DNA from: Bacterioplanoides sp965219715 | GTDB taxonomy: Bacteria; Pseudomonadota; Gammaproteobacteria; Pseudomonadales; Oceanobacteraceae | Assembly (NCBI RefSeq): GCF_965219715.1 | Contig: NZ_OZ244785.1 | Span: forward strand, 3,596,001 to 3,660,000 | Direction: 5' to 3' | DNA length: 64,000 nt | Shown here: one piece after another, positions 33,159 to 40,679 of the stretch | Layout of the letters: each line of letters starts with the position of its first letter | How positions within the stretch are numbered: the stretch's first letter is position 1 | Notes under the pieces: model-generated | Databases searched by the model: none | Told to the model about the DNA's origin: nothing | Seen by the model: only the letters and a program-made list of their open reading frames with translations | Position numbers and translations under genes: made by a program

Positions 33159-35694
33159 TTGTCACGATGTTTCATTTGAGGCCTTGGATATTTCAATTGC
33201 TCTCAACATAGACTCACGGCACTGCACTACCTCTCTTGACCCACTAATTTTCCCTGCTAAATGCTCAATTGCAGATATGACTTGCTCACAACAGTTGGTA
33301 AATCTAGATGTTTGCTCGGCAGTTAAAATCTTTTTTCTATATGAAATAAAGTCTACGTACTTTCTGGCCTGTCTAAAAGGAAAGTGTCTATTCGTATTTC
33401 TATTCATTTGATCGAGAAGAATTTGATGAGCCATAATAAAAGCGTCAAAATAGTCACTGTAGTCAGAACTATTAGTACGACTATCTAGTAAAAGACGGGC
33501 AAAGTGATTGTTTACATCTGTAGTTTCTTTATAATTCCCTTTAGCTAGAGCTTTAGCCTGTTCAAAATATAGAGATGCCTCCTTAAACTCACCGTAGGCC
33601 AGACGCGCCATCGCGTACTGAAGCCAAAAAAGGGCACTGCGTTGGCAGAATGAAAGATCCTTTAACGACTGGTAATACCCTATGATTAATTCGTATTTCT
33701 TTGGTGAATCTATGATCTTTTCAATCACAGCATACCGTTGAAGTTCGGTGAATACATGATGTAATGTGCGATCTCTCTTTAGTGATGCGAGATTTCTAAC
33801 ATATCGATTTATGTTAGCAAGTAATAGTTCGGGCTTTATAGCTCGTCGTAATAGATAAGAAGAGACAACCGATGAACGAGCCTTTACTTTACCATTAGTA
33901 AACCTAACAAACTCACCAGCCTCAATAAAATCATCAGACCGAACAATCTTCCATGCATCCTCACCTAAGATATCGGACAACAATGTTAACCTAGGCGGAT
34001 GGCCAATTTGATTTAAGAGGAAACTCAATATAACAAGAGAAGCAGCATCCCCTTCCCTGCAAATAGTATCTTTTGCAGCACTCTCTATCCTTTTTCCAAC
34101 TTCTGACTGTTCAAAAATTGACAATATAATTTTTGATACGGCCCCTCCGCAGTCAACACTGATGTACGATTTCTTTTCCTCCTTAGATAAATCTGCTCTC
34201 TCGCCCCACAAGCCGTGCACAGAAAGTAAATGCGAAAAACTCTCGACGTCATCTTCGTTCAACCGATTAATATCTATAGGGAAATAATCACTTGGCAAAT
34301 ACTCTTCGTATTTATTCTCACCTAGCTCATATAAGGTAGTCCTGACACATATAAAGACAGTAATTGAATCTACATTTAGATTTAGTAACCCATCAACCAC
34401 TTCAAATCTATCGGAACTTTCGTCAATGAATATTGCGACTTTCCCTTCTTCTGATGCGACCTTCCGAATATCTGATTCTCTATTCAGATCAAAATCTGAA
34501 TCCCAGAATACCGTGTATCCTTCAAGTGACAAAATATGTGATAGCTGATTTTTTAGGATTGTTTTTCCATTCCCTAAATCGGAGTGGATAAGAAACCAAC
34601 TCCTTCCATTATGTAGTTCTCTTAATATTTCATTTACTTCATTCCTTCTTATAAATGCTTTTGATTGCTGCTCAGCTAACGACCATATTACATGAGATTG
34701 CTCTACCACTCCCATTGTTAGAAAATCTATGCAATCTGTATCTTCTGGCTTGGAGGGTTTTAGATTAGAATCGTACTTCTTTAGCCATGAGAACGTATAC
34801 TCGGAAACGTCTTTAGGTACTTCTGAATTTCTAAGTATCTCTGCAAATTTTTCAATACCTATAGCATGAACCTCTCCGTAACTTTCCAATGGTGAGGTTG
34901 TTATTTCGTCAGCTCCAGGTGCGACAATAAAGAAGGTTCTTTTCTTTAATTCTGGAGACGCATATAAAATTCTTGTTACATCAATATCTGCCAAAGAATA
35001 ACCAATAAAAATAATGCTCTTAGCATTATTCATATCCTGCCTAAGTTGTTGAGCCCATTTATTTGATGAAAATGATTCGGATGAGTAGCTAGAGTGAGTA
35101 AGCTTAATTTGTTTCAATAGGCTATTTATTGTTAGGTTCGTTATGTGACCATTAATATGAACACATAACTTTTTTGCGGCTGTCGGTGCTAAATCTATCG
35201 TAATTGGCTCCCACTTTTTCCCATTTTGGAGAGCTGCATATTCGAGACAATCGTCGTAGTTCGTGGTATAGACTCGCCTCCAGGGAGAACTAGCAACATC
35301 AACATGATATTGCTGAACTTTCCTTGTAGTGAATGAACGAGAGAGCTCTGCTAAAAGACCATGTTCACCTTTCTTAGATACATAATATTGTCCAATTACA
35401 GGCAAATCATAATTTCCAGATGAACCTACTAGGCTGGCAAGATGAGATGAAAATTCTCTGGCATCAGGAATTTTATTGTCAAGCTCAGGATAAGAGTTTT
35501 CTGCATTAAATGAAAACCCTGCCCCAGTGAATAAGACACTATCTCCACGCAACGCATGAATAATTGCTTCTTCTAAGGTCATATGTCTATCCCTTATCCA
35601 TCTATATTATAAGTACAGCCGTTCTCTAGAGCGGCCCGGTAAACTAAACTTTTGACTTCCGCAAAATAGTAATGAGGAGCTACATATAAGCTAA
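33045..35694 (-). mobile_element. Solitary integron gene cassette (2650 bp) carrying a SIR2-NTPase gene
   Basis: On the minus strand the cassette would start at TTAGCT (35694 downward, after G 35695) and end at the G of the attC R' box (33045). The start GTTAGCT is the exact complement of the attC R'' AGCTAAC, as required when a circular cassette re-forms its own site. It holds one gene filling nearly all of its length, read toward attC. Flanking DNA on the 5' side has no attC or attI, and no integrase gene is in the window, so insertion at a secondary GTT site, or decay of a former array, is likely. Base composition is more AT-rich than neighbouring genes. Confidence 0.75.
33162..35582 (-). 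CDS. SIR2-domain P-loop NTPase, probable NAD-depleting antiphage protein
   Basis: 806 residues. N-terminal SIR2-like domain (1-260): GAG at 20-22 (FTGAGFSF), TNYD with Asn108, HINGH with His142 and His146, and IIFIGYSLADID (190-201). A P-loop NTPase domain follows, with Walker A SDLGNGKT (Lys340) and Walker B VAIFIDE (382-388), then about 350 mostly helical residues, possibly TPR-like (FKEASLYFEQAKALAKGN). SIR2-STAND proteins such as Avs5-type systems sense phage and destroy NAD+; this one has the same order. The canonical HG of SIR2 appears as NG with a His on either side. It is the only gene of an integron cassette and is AT-rich. Function is inferred from domains; it has not been shown. 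Confidence 0.75.
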   Translation of the reverse strand: MTLEEAIIHALRGDSVLFTGAGFSFNAENSYPELDNKIPDAREFSSHLASLVGSSGNYDLPVIGQYYVSKKGEHGLLAELSRSFTTRKVQQYHVDVASSPWRRVYTTNYDDCLEYAALQNGKKWEPITIDLAPTAAKKLCVHINGHITNLTINSLLKQIKLTHSSYSSESFSSNKWAQQLRQDMNNAKSIIFIGYSLADIDVTRILYASPELKKRTFFIVAPGADEITTSPLESYGEVHAIGIEKFAEILRNSEVPKDVSEYTFSWLKKYDSNLKPSKPEDTDCIDFLTMGVVEQSHVIWSLAEQQSKAFIRRNEVNEILRELHNGRSWFLIHSDLGNGKTILKNQLSHILSLEGYTVFWDSDFDLNRESDIRKVASEEGKVAIFIDESSDRFEVVDGLLNLNVDSITVFICVRTTLYELGENKYEEYLPSDYFPIDINRLNEDDVESFSHLLSVHGLWGERADLSKEEKKSYISVDCGGAVSKIILSIFEQSEVGKRIESAAKDTICREGDAASLVILSFLLNQIGHPPRLTLLSDILGEDAWKIVRSDDFIEAGEFVRFTNGKVKARSSVVSSYLLRRAIKPELLLANINRYVRNLASLKRDRTLHHVFTELQRYAVIEKIIDSPKKYELIIGYYQSLKDLSFCQRSALFWLQYAMARLAYGEFKEASLYFEQAKALAKGNYKETTDVNNHFARLLLDSRTNSSDYSDYFDAFIMAHQILLDQMNRNTNRHFPFRQARKYVDFISYRKKILTAEQTSRFTNCCEQVISAIEHLAGKISGSREVVQCRESMLRAIEISKASNETS

Positions 35695-35695
35695 C
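35689..35695 (-). other. 5' boundary of the integron cassette (GTTAGCT core)
   Basis: Minus-strand GTTAGCT, with the crossover between G (35695) and TT. It is the exact complement of the R'' box of the attC at the other end. A given 7-mer is expected by chance in this gap less than one time in a hundred. The G|TTAGCT core is followed 107 bases later by the SIR2 start codon. Confidence 0.65.
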
Positions 35696-35746
35696 ATTTT
35701 AATAGTGCGCCCTTGCAAGGTTGCCTGCCTTGCAAGCTACAACACC

Positions 35747-35932
35747 TTACAAGGTTGAAGAGGCTCTTCTTACATTCGGATATACAACTGATTTCGCTCT
35801 GAAACCTTCCTTAGCAAGATCATTCCCTTTCAAAAATTCGTGCGCACACGCTATTTCGGTTGCCGCAGCCTGATAGATTTTATTGATATTTAAATTATCA
35901 GCAACTTTTATTTGCTTCTGCTTTAACTCTTC
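35747..35932 (-). pseudogene. Remnant of an unidentified gene (3' fragment, no start codon)
   Basis: A 61-codon open frame runs from just after a TAG (35933-35935) to a TAA (35747-35749) and has no ATG or GTG near its beginning. The translation (ELKQKQIKVADNLNINKIYQ, then AAATEIACAHEFLKGNDLAK) looks like a real helical protein tail. It lies between the LysR gene and the integron cassette on the same strand. CCTTGCAAGG and CTTGCAAG repeats (35711-35736) follow it. It may be the end of a gene degraded when this region was rearranged. No family recognised. Confidence 0.4.
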
Positions 35933-35959
35933 CTAAGCCCTTATTTGAGCCTTCCTCAG

Positions 35960-36913
35960 CTAGCGCTGAAAACTTTGCTCGATCACTGCCGAATTCTCCT
36001 GCACATAATTAATAAACGCCTGCGCCGCCGGGCTGGGTTGTTTCGCCGACGGATACACCAGGCACCATGATCGTACCAGTGGAAAGTCCGTCACCGGAGC
36101 GATCTCTAATAACCCCAGTTCCAGTTCTGCCTGAATCCCCAGTTTGGGTACCACGGAGACGCCTAAACCAGCAAGAATCGCGTGTTTCAGTGCGTCGCTG
36201 GAGCCGAGTTCCATATAGGGCTTAAAGTTGAGTTTGTGTTCCTGGCAATGAATTTCCAGTGCCAGACGGGTGCCTGAACCTTGCTCTCTTACCAGTTGGG
36301 GCAGGTCGAGAAATTTCTGAGCGGATAGCGACTTTCCTGACTTCTTCAGTTTTTTTGCCATGGGATGATCATGGCGCCACACCGGCACCAGCTCATTATC
36401 GAGGAAGGGAACCGAAGTGAATGGTCGCTCACTCGGCACCATACCCATAATCACCAGATCATCGCGATTGTTCTTCAGTCGCTCAATGGCGTTGTGGCGG
36501 TTCACAACATGTACCTGGGTTGCGACGTTGCTGTGTTGTTTGAGGAAAGGCTGCAACAGGTAAGGCACCACAAACTGTGCTGTATTCACCGCAGCGATAC
36601 GTAAATCGCCGGAGATATTACCCTCCAGTGCGTGCAGGTTGGCCTGCATATTACGCAGCTCTTCGAATACTTCATTCACGCTTTGGGCAACCACGTCACC
36701 GGCCTCGGTGCGGTAGAGTTTGCGGCCAACGTATTCAAACAGCTTCTGACCCAGAGCTTCTTCCAGCTGTTTTACCTGAGCACTGACTGCTGGCTGTGTC
36801 AGACCAAGCAACTCTGCCGCTTTGCCATAACCGCCTTGCTGGTCGACGGCCTGAAATAGCTGCAACTGGCGCAGGCTTAAACGATTAACCAGACGCTGAA
36901 CGGTCAGAGGCAT
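35960..36913 (-). CDS. LysR-family regulator of the inorganic-carbon module (CbbR-like)
   Basis: 317 residues. The winged HTH is LSLRQLQLFQAVDQQGGYGKAAELLGLTQPAVSAQVKQLEEALG, and the effector domain is of the CbbR/CysB-type size. It is divergent from an SbtA-type bicarbonate transporter gene, and a palindromic ATAAG-CTTAT box lies between them, so the natural reading is control of bicarbonate uptake in response to a carbon-status signal. The HTH 'LRQLQLFQAV...gSygkAAe' is like that of RbcR/CbbR regulators. No RuBisCO gene is in the window; heterotrophic SbtA use is common. Confidence 0.8.
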   Translation of the reverse strand: MPLTVQRLVNRLSLRQLQLFQAVDQQGGYGKAAELLGLTQPAVSAQVKQLEEALGQKLFEYVGRKLYRTEAGDVVAQSVNEVFEELRNMQANLHALEGNISGDLRIAAVNTAQFVVPYLLQPFLKQHSNVATQVHVVNRHNAIERLKNNRDDLVIMGMVPSERPFTSVPFLDNELVPVWRHDHPMAKKLKKSGKSLSAQKFLDLPQLVREQGSGTRLALEIHCQEHKLNFKPYMELGSSDALKHAILAGLGVSVVPKLGIQAELELGLLEIAPVTDFPLVRSWCLVYPSAKQPSPAAQAFINYVQENSAVIEQSFQR

Positions 36914-36929
36914 AGCGGCTCCCGGAATA

Positions 36930-36947
36930 CATAAGTTTTTACTTATG
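36930..36947. promoter_or_regulatory. LysR-type operator between the regulator and sbtA
   Basis: CATAAG-T4-containing palindrome: CATAAGT (36930-36936), TTTT, ACTTATG (36941-36947), a perfect dyad with the LTTR T-N11-A spacing. It lies 17 bases before the regulator's start and about 85 before sbtA. Confidence 0.55.
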
Positions 36948-37033
36948 CTATTCAGAAGAACTATTTATTACAACTGATGAATCTCTTTGGTTACAGTGGC
37001 GCCATTTGCAGTCGCTGTGGTCAGGAGCCGGTT

Positions 37034-37969
37034 ATGCCAGATATTGTTGTGATGTTTTTCCTGTTGGGTCTGGTTGCCGGTGTCTTACGTTCTGACCTGA
37101 CGATTCCCAAGGCGGCTTACGACACCCTCAGTCTGCTATTGATGTTAACCATCGGTCTGAAAGGTGGGATGGCGTTACACGGAGCGATTGAATGGTCGCT
37201 GGTCATTGAGTTGCTGGCGGTTGCTGCCATAGGTGCCGTCATTCCTCTGATCTTGCTGCCGTTGCTACGGGTGTTAGGCGTTAACTTGTCCGACAGTGCC
37301 AGCCTGGCCGCGCATTACGGTTCGGTGAGTGCCGGTACCTTCGCCGTTGTGTTGGCTTATGCCGAAAGTAACAACCTGAGTTTTGGTCCACAGGCCACCT
37401 TGTACTTGGTGATGCTGGAACTGCCCGCGATTATTGTCGCACTGGCGCTATATCGCCGCTTCAGTGAAGACACGGTCACCGCCAGCCGGATTGAACTCTG
37501 GCACGAAACATTAACCAATCGTGGTGTTGTGCTACTAACCGGCGGTGTATTAATCGGCTGGATGTACGGTCCGGTGGAAGGTGCTGGTGTTACTGAGTTA
37601 TTCACCGGTGCCTTTAAAGCGGTCTTAGCACTGTTCCTGTTGGAGATGGGCTTAACCGCCGCCGAGACATTACGGCCGATTCCATGGAAGCAATGGCGCT
37701 TACTGGTATTCGCATTGGTTGCGCCGCTGGTGTTATCGCTGTTTGGTATCCTGGTGGGTTCACAGCTGGGTCTTGAAACCGGTTCGCTATTGATTCTGGC
37801 AACGCTGGTGGCCAGTGCTTCTTATATTGCTGCACCGGCAGCCGTCAGAACGGCGATTCCAAGCGCCGATATTGGTTTAGCCATGTTGTTATCTTTGGGC
37901 GTTACTTTCCCGTTTAACGTGATGGTTGGTATTCCTTTGTATCATGCTTTTATTGAGGCGTTTGTTTAA
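37034..37969 (+). CDS. sbtA: Sodium-dependent bicarbonate transporter, SbtA family
   Basis: 311 residues from ATG 37034, preceded by CAGGAG at 37021-37026; an earlier in-frame ATG at 36977 lacks an SD and would add a non-hydrophobic leader. About ten membrane segments are arranged as two inverted halves. TIGLKGGMALHG and AAHYGSVSAGTFAVVLAYAE match conserved SbtA segments, and LYLVMLELPAIIVAL opens the second half. SbtA takes up HCO3- with Na+ and is often tuned by a PII-like SbtB; no sbtB is adjacent. With the carbonic anhydrase gene 248 bases downstream and the divergent LysR gene it forms an inorganic-carbon supply cassette. Confidence 0.85.
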   Translation: MPDIVVMFFLLGLVAGVLRSDLTIPKAAYDTLSLLLMLTIGLKGGMALHGAIEWSLVIELLAVAAIGAVIPLILLPLLRVLGVNLSDSASLAAHYGSVSAGTFAVVLAYAESNNLSFGPQATLYLVMLELPAIIVALALYRRFSEDTVTASRIELWHETLTNRGVVLLTGGVLIGWMYGPVEGAGVTELFTGAFKAVLALFLLEMGLTAAETLRPIPWKQWRLLVFALVAPLVLSLFGILVGSQLGLETGSLLILATLVASASYIAAPAAVRTAIPSADIGLAMLLSLGVTFPFNVMVGIPLYHAFIEAFV

Positions 37970-38217
37970 TCCCGGGCACACCTGAAGTTTAAGTTGAAGG
38001 GGATTCCCGGTTGTTGTTAATGGCGAGGTTTTAACGATTTGGTTTTAACGCACAGTTTTTAACTAGCGGCTTTAACAATTCACTCTTTCCCTGACTTTAA
38101 TGAAGTTGGACTAATGTCGCTGGGTTCGCTAAGTAAAATCACGTATGCTTGTTCTCCACAGATAAAAATATCCCTTAAAAACTAGGGGAAATAACAGCGA
38201 CAAAAGGTGAGAACACT

Positions 38218-38895
38218 GTGGATTTAAAGATTATCGAAGGCGTTCTGAACTTCCGTGAGAAAGTCTATCCGGAGCGCAAAGACCTGTTCGGCACACTGGC
38301 AACCGGTCAGAGCCCACACGTTTTATTTATTACCTGTTCCGACTCCCGTATCGACCCTAACCTGGTAACCAGTGCCGACCCGGGCGATCTGTTTATTTGC
38401 CGCAACGCTGGCAATATTATCCCTCCGCACAGCAACGAAACCGGCGGTATGACCGCATCGGTAGAATATGCCGTGGCAGTTCTGGGTGTGGAAGATATCG
38501 TTATCTGTGGTCACACTGATTGTGGTGCGATAAAAGGCGCATTAAATGTTGAGCAGCTGAAAGGTCTGCCACACGTTAAAGAGTGGTTAAGCCACTGCCG
38601 CAGTGCGATGGAAATTGTTCGTGAGCGTAACGGCATCGATACAGAAGCTTGTATTGGTCATGAGCATCTGGGTGAAGCGATTGAAGAAAACGTGTTACAG
38701 CAGCTTCAGCATTTGCGTACTCATCCGGCGGTTGCGGCTAAATTAGCAACCGGTAAAGTGCGTTTGCACGGCTGGGTATACGATATTGAAAAAGGCGATA
38801 TGCGCTGCAGCGATGGCGGTCCGTTTGTCGATTTTCAGGATCAGTATGCAGCTGAAATTGATGCGGTTAACGAAAAGCGTTTTTTCTCGAAGTAA
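38218..38895 (+). CDS. Beta-class carbonic anhydrase
   Basis: 225 residues starting at GTG 38218, with AAGGTGAG upstream. The zinc ligands are in CSDSRIDPNLV (Cys, with the Asp-Arg dyad) and HTDCGAIKG (His and Cys), typical of the beta class; RNAGNIIPPHSNETGGMTASVEYAV completes the signature. It equilibrates CO2 and HCO3- in the cytoplasm. It lies behind sbtA with its own probable promoter. A terminator-like hairpin follows the stop codon within 54 bases, and it overlaps the left outer stem of repeat copy B. Confidence 0.93.
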   Translation: MDLKIIEGVLNFREKVYPERKDLFGTLATGQSPHVLFITCSDSRIDPNLVTSADPGDLFICRNAGNIIPPHSNETGGMTASVEYAVAVLGVEDIVICGHTDCGAIKGALNVEQLKGLPHVKEWLSHCRSAMEIVRERNGIDTEACIGHEHLGEAIEENVLQQLQHLRTHPAVAAKLATGKVRLHGWVYDIEKGDMRCSDGGPFVDFQDQYAAEIDAVNEKRFFSK

Positions 38896-38924
38896 CAAGC
38901 CTCCTATATAACGTAGCTGGATAG

Positions 38925-38949
38925 AAAAGCCGCAGAAATATGGCTTTTT
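38925..38949 (+). terminator. Probable terminator downstream of the carbonic anhydrase gene
   Basis: AAAAGCC (38925-38931) pairs with GGCTTTT (38942-38948), followed by one more T. The 10-base loop and short stem make it moderate. Its right arm is also part of the outer stem of the three-way-junction repeat that starts at 38938, so the two folds would exclude each other. Confidence 0.5.
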
Positions 38950-39025
38950 ATCCGCCGGATAGAAGGCACATCCCTGTGCCTGCTATCCTAACGCGACTTC
39001 CTGTCGCTGCTTTAAAAATCCATAT
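38938..39025 (+). repeat. Three-way-junction intergenic repeat, copy B
   Basis: Outer stem ATATGGCTTTTTA (38938-38950) / TAAAAATCCATAT (39013-39025), 12 of 13 pairs. Hairpin 1: GGATAG...CTATCC with inner GGCACA-TCCC-TGTGCC (38957-38988). Hairpin 2: GCGAC-TTCCT-GTCGC (38993-39007). Same plan and hairpin tips as copies A and C, with different stem sequences. It separates the convergent carbonic anhydrase and outer-membrane protein genes. Confidence 0.75.
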
Positions 39026-39046
39026 ATCCACGACTTTCCTTTAGCT

Positions 39047-40000
39047 TTATCGGCCAAAATAAACATTCATCCCCAGGGCGATACCCGGATCTGCTTTAAA
39101 GCTATGGCTTTTCTGCCACTGAACAAATACCTGTGTATCTAAAAATACCCAATCGGAATAAACGCGACTGCGATGCCCGGCAATAATTTCATGCTGTTTG
39201 GCTTCGTAACCTTTTTCTGTGGTGGCGTAGCTGGAAACCGCCAGTGAAATACCTTGAGCATGATTGAGTTTGCGCCGCCAGTTAATTCCAAACGCCAGGT
39301 TCTGGAAGTCCTGATTCGAGTAATAGCGGTAGTCGGCGTACAGAGTTTGCTGCCAAAGTTGGCTTAAGCGGGTCGACAATGATGGCTCGATTACCAGCTG
39401 GCTGACGTCTTCACTGGTGTAACGATAGGCGCTATCCAGTTCAAACTGGTTCTGATTAAACCGGGATTTGTGATCATAAGAAACGCCGGCAAAGATCGCC
39501 TTAAAGCCGTTATGGCCTAACTGATATTTAAGCCTTGGCCAGTGAAAGCCAGAAACATCCAGGTGAATCGAAGACGTTTGTTTTTTGGTTAAAACGTTAC
39601 GGCTTTTATCGTTTTCGGGCAGGGGATCGTTCGGTTCGATCACCAGATTAATTCGCTTATTCAGGCGCGAGACGGCCTTGTTCAGGTTATCCAGCCGTAC
39701 CTTGGTGCGCAGCTTATGGTTAAAGCTGTGTTTCTGCTCGCGGCTGTAGAGGGAATTCACGGTAAAATCGAACACCAGCTGCGAATTGTCCTCGTGCTCT
39801 CCGGCATCCCCAAAAAAGCTGTCGATATCGACGATAAAGGTTTTCAGGTCTGAGGATACATCGTTGTGCAGTTTATGCAGTACGTTTTCAGCCTGATTGG
39901 CATTGGCAGGTAGCGACAGCATTGACGAGATCAGTGCTGTCCACATAAGTGATACGGCACCACAGGAAAAACAAAAAGGGGGCGATTTCAACTTGGTCAT
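39047..40000 (-). CDS. Putative outer-membrane protein, third gene of the M17/TRIC operon
   Basis: 317 residues from ATG 40000; GGAG lies nine bases upstream, and an in-frame TTG at 40015 would add five residues. The N-terminus (MTKLKSPPFCFSCGAVSLMW followed by a hydrophobic stretch to LPANA) is a long signal sequence. The first 130 residues of the mature part are charged and helical, the rest made of barrel-like strands ending in LGMNVYFGR. It follows the TRIC-family gene by 19 bases. No known family is recognised; a surface or outer-membrane role is inferred from the signal peptide and strand pattern. Confidence 0.6.
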   Translation of the reverse strand: MTKLKSPPFCFSCGAVSLMWTALISSMLSLPANANQAENVLHKLHNDVSSDLKTFIVDIDSFFGDAGEHEDNSQLVFDFTVNSLYSREQKHSFNHKLRTKVRLDNLNKAVSRLNKRINLVIEPNDPLPENDKSRNVLTKKQTSSIHLDVSGFHWPRLKYQLGHNGFKAIFAGVSYDHKSRFNQNQFELDSAYRYTSEDVSQLVIEPSLSTRLSQLWQQTLYADYRYYSNQDFQNLAFGINWRRKLNHAQGISLAVSSYATTEKGYEAKQHEIIAGHRSRVYSDWVFLDTQVFVQWQKSHSFKADPGIALGMNVYFGR

Positions 40001-40019
40001 AACAGTGATCTCCAACGGC

Positions 40020-40679
40020 CTATTTTTCGCGGTATTCCGGTAAAACCAGATTCCAGCGAATCGCCATCAGGCGGGTCATAAAAATAAAGCCAATCACTAC
40101 CGCGGCTGAAACTGCCTGGCTGATCTGATATTCGTTCATCACAATTAATATTAATGAACCGATCCAGGCCACGGTGGCATACAGAGTATGTTCGCTGCGG
40201 AACACCACCGGAATTTCGTTTAATAAAATATCGCGCAGAATACCGCCGGCGACACCGGTTAATACCCCCATAAAGCTGGCAACCAGCCAACTGACTTCTA
40301 ACGAGAGCGCTGCCTGAGTGCCAGCGACTGTGTATAAACCCAGACCTGCCGCATCCGGCACAATAAACCAGCGACTGGAGAGGCGGATGGAGCGTGCCAG
40401 GTAGAAGGTAAAAATAGCCCCGAGCCAGGTGACAATTAAATAACTGTCGTCGTGTACCCAGAACACATCACGATCAAGAATCACATCACGCAAAGTACCG
40501 CCACCCAAGGCGGCACTGAAGGCAATAATCATCACGCCGAATAAATCGAATTGTTTACCACGGGCGTCCAGTACGGCAGCTGCCGCAGTAAATACCGAAG
40601 CAAACATGGTCGACCAGTACAACACCTGCTCGGTGCTCAGGTGTTGTTGGCCAAAAAGGAGTTGAGTTAAATCGGGCAT
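40020..40679 (-). CDS. TRIC/UPF0126-family cation-channel-like membrane protein
   Basis: 219 residues with seven predicted membrane segments forming two related halves. Each half carries the family glycine motif: GGGTLRDVILDRDVFWV in the first and AGGILRDILLNEIPVVF in the second. Prokaryotic TRIC proteins form trimers that conduct K+ and other monovalent cations; UPF0126 YicG/YadS are E. coli relatives. Start and upstream stop share one base (TAATG on the minus strand), so translation is coupled to the M17 peptidase gene. Confidence 0.85.
   Translation of the reverse strand: MPDLTQLLFGQQHLSTEQVLYWSTMFASVFTAAAAVLDARGKQFDLFGVMIIAFSAALGGGTLRDVILDRDVFWVHDDSYLIVTWLGAIFTFYLARSIRLSSRWFIVPDAAGLGLYTVAGTQAALSLEVSWLVASFMGVLTGVAGGILRDILLNEIPVVFRSEHTLYATVAWIGSLILIVMNEYQISQAVSAAVVIGFIFMTRLMAIRWNLVLPEYREK

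Noticed and set aside
33162..35582. A catalytically dead SIR2 protein
   Set aside because: The standard HG motif is altered, but two His residues and the Asn remain in place, so loss of activity cannot be claimed from sequence.
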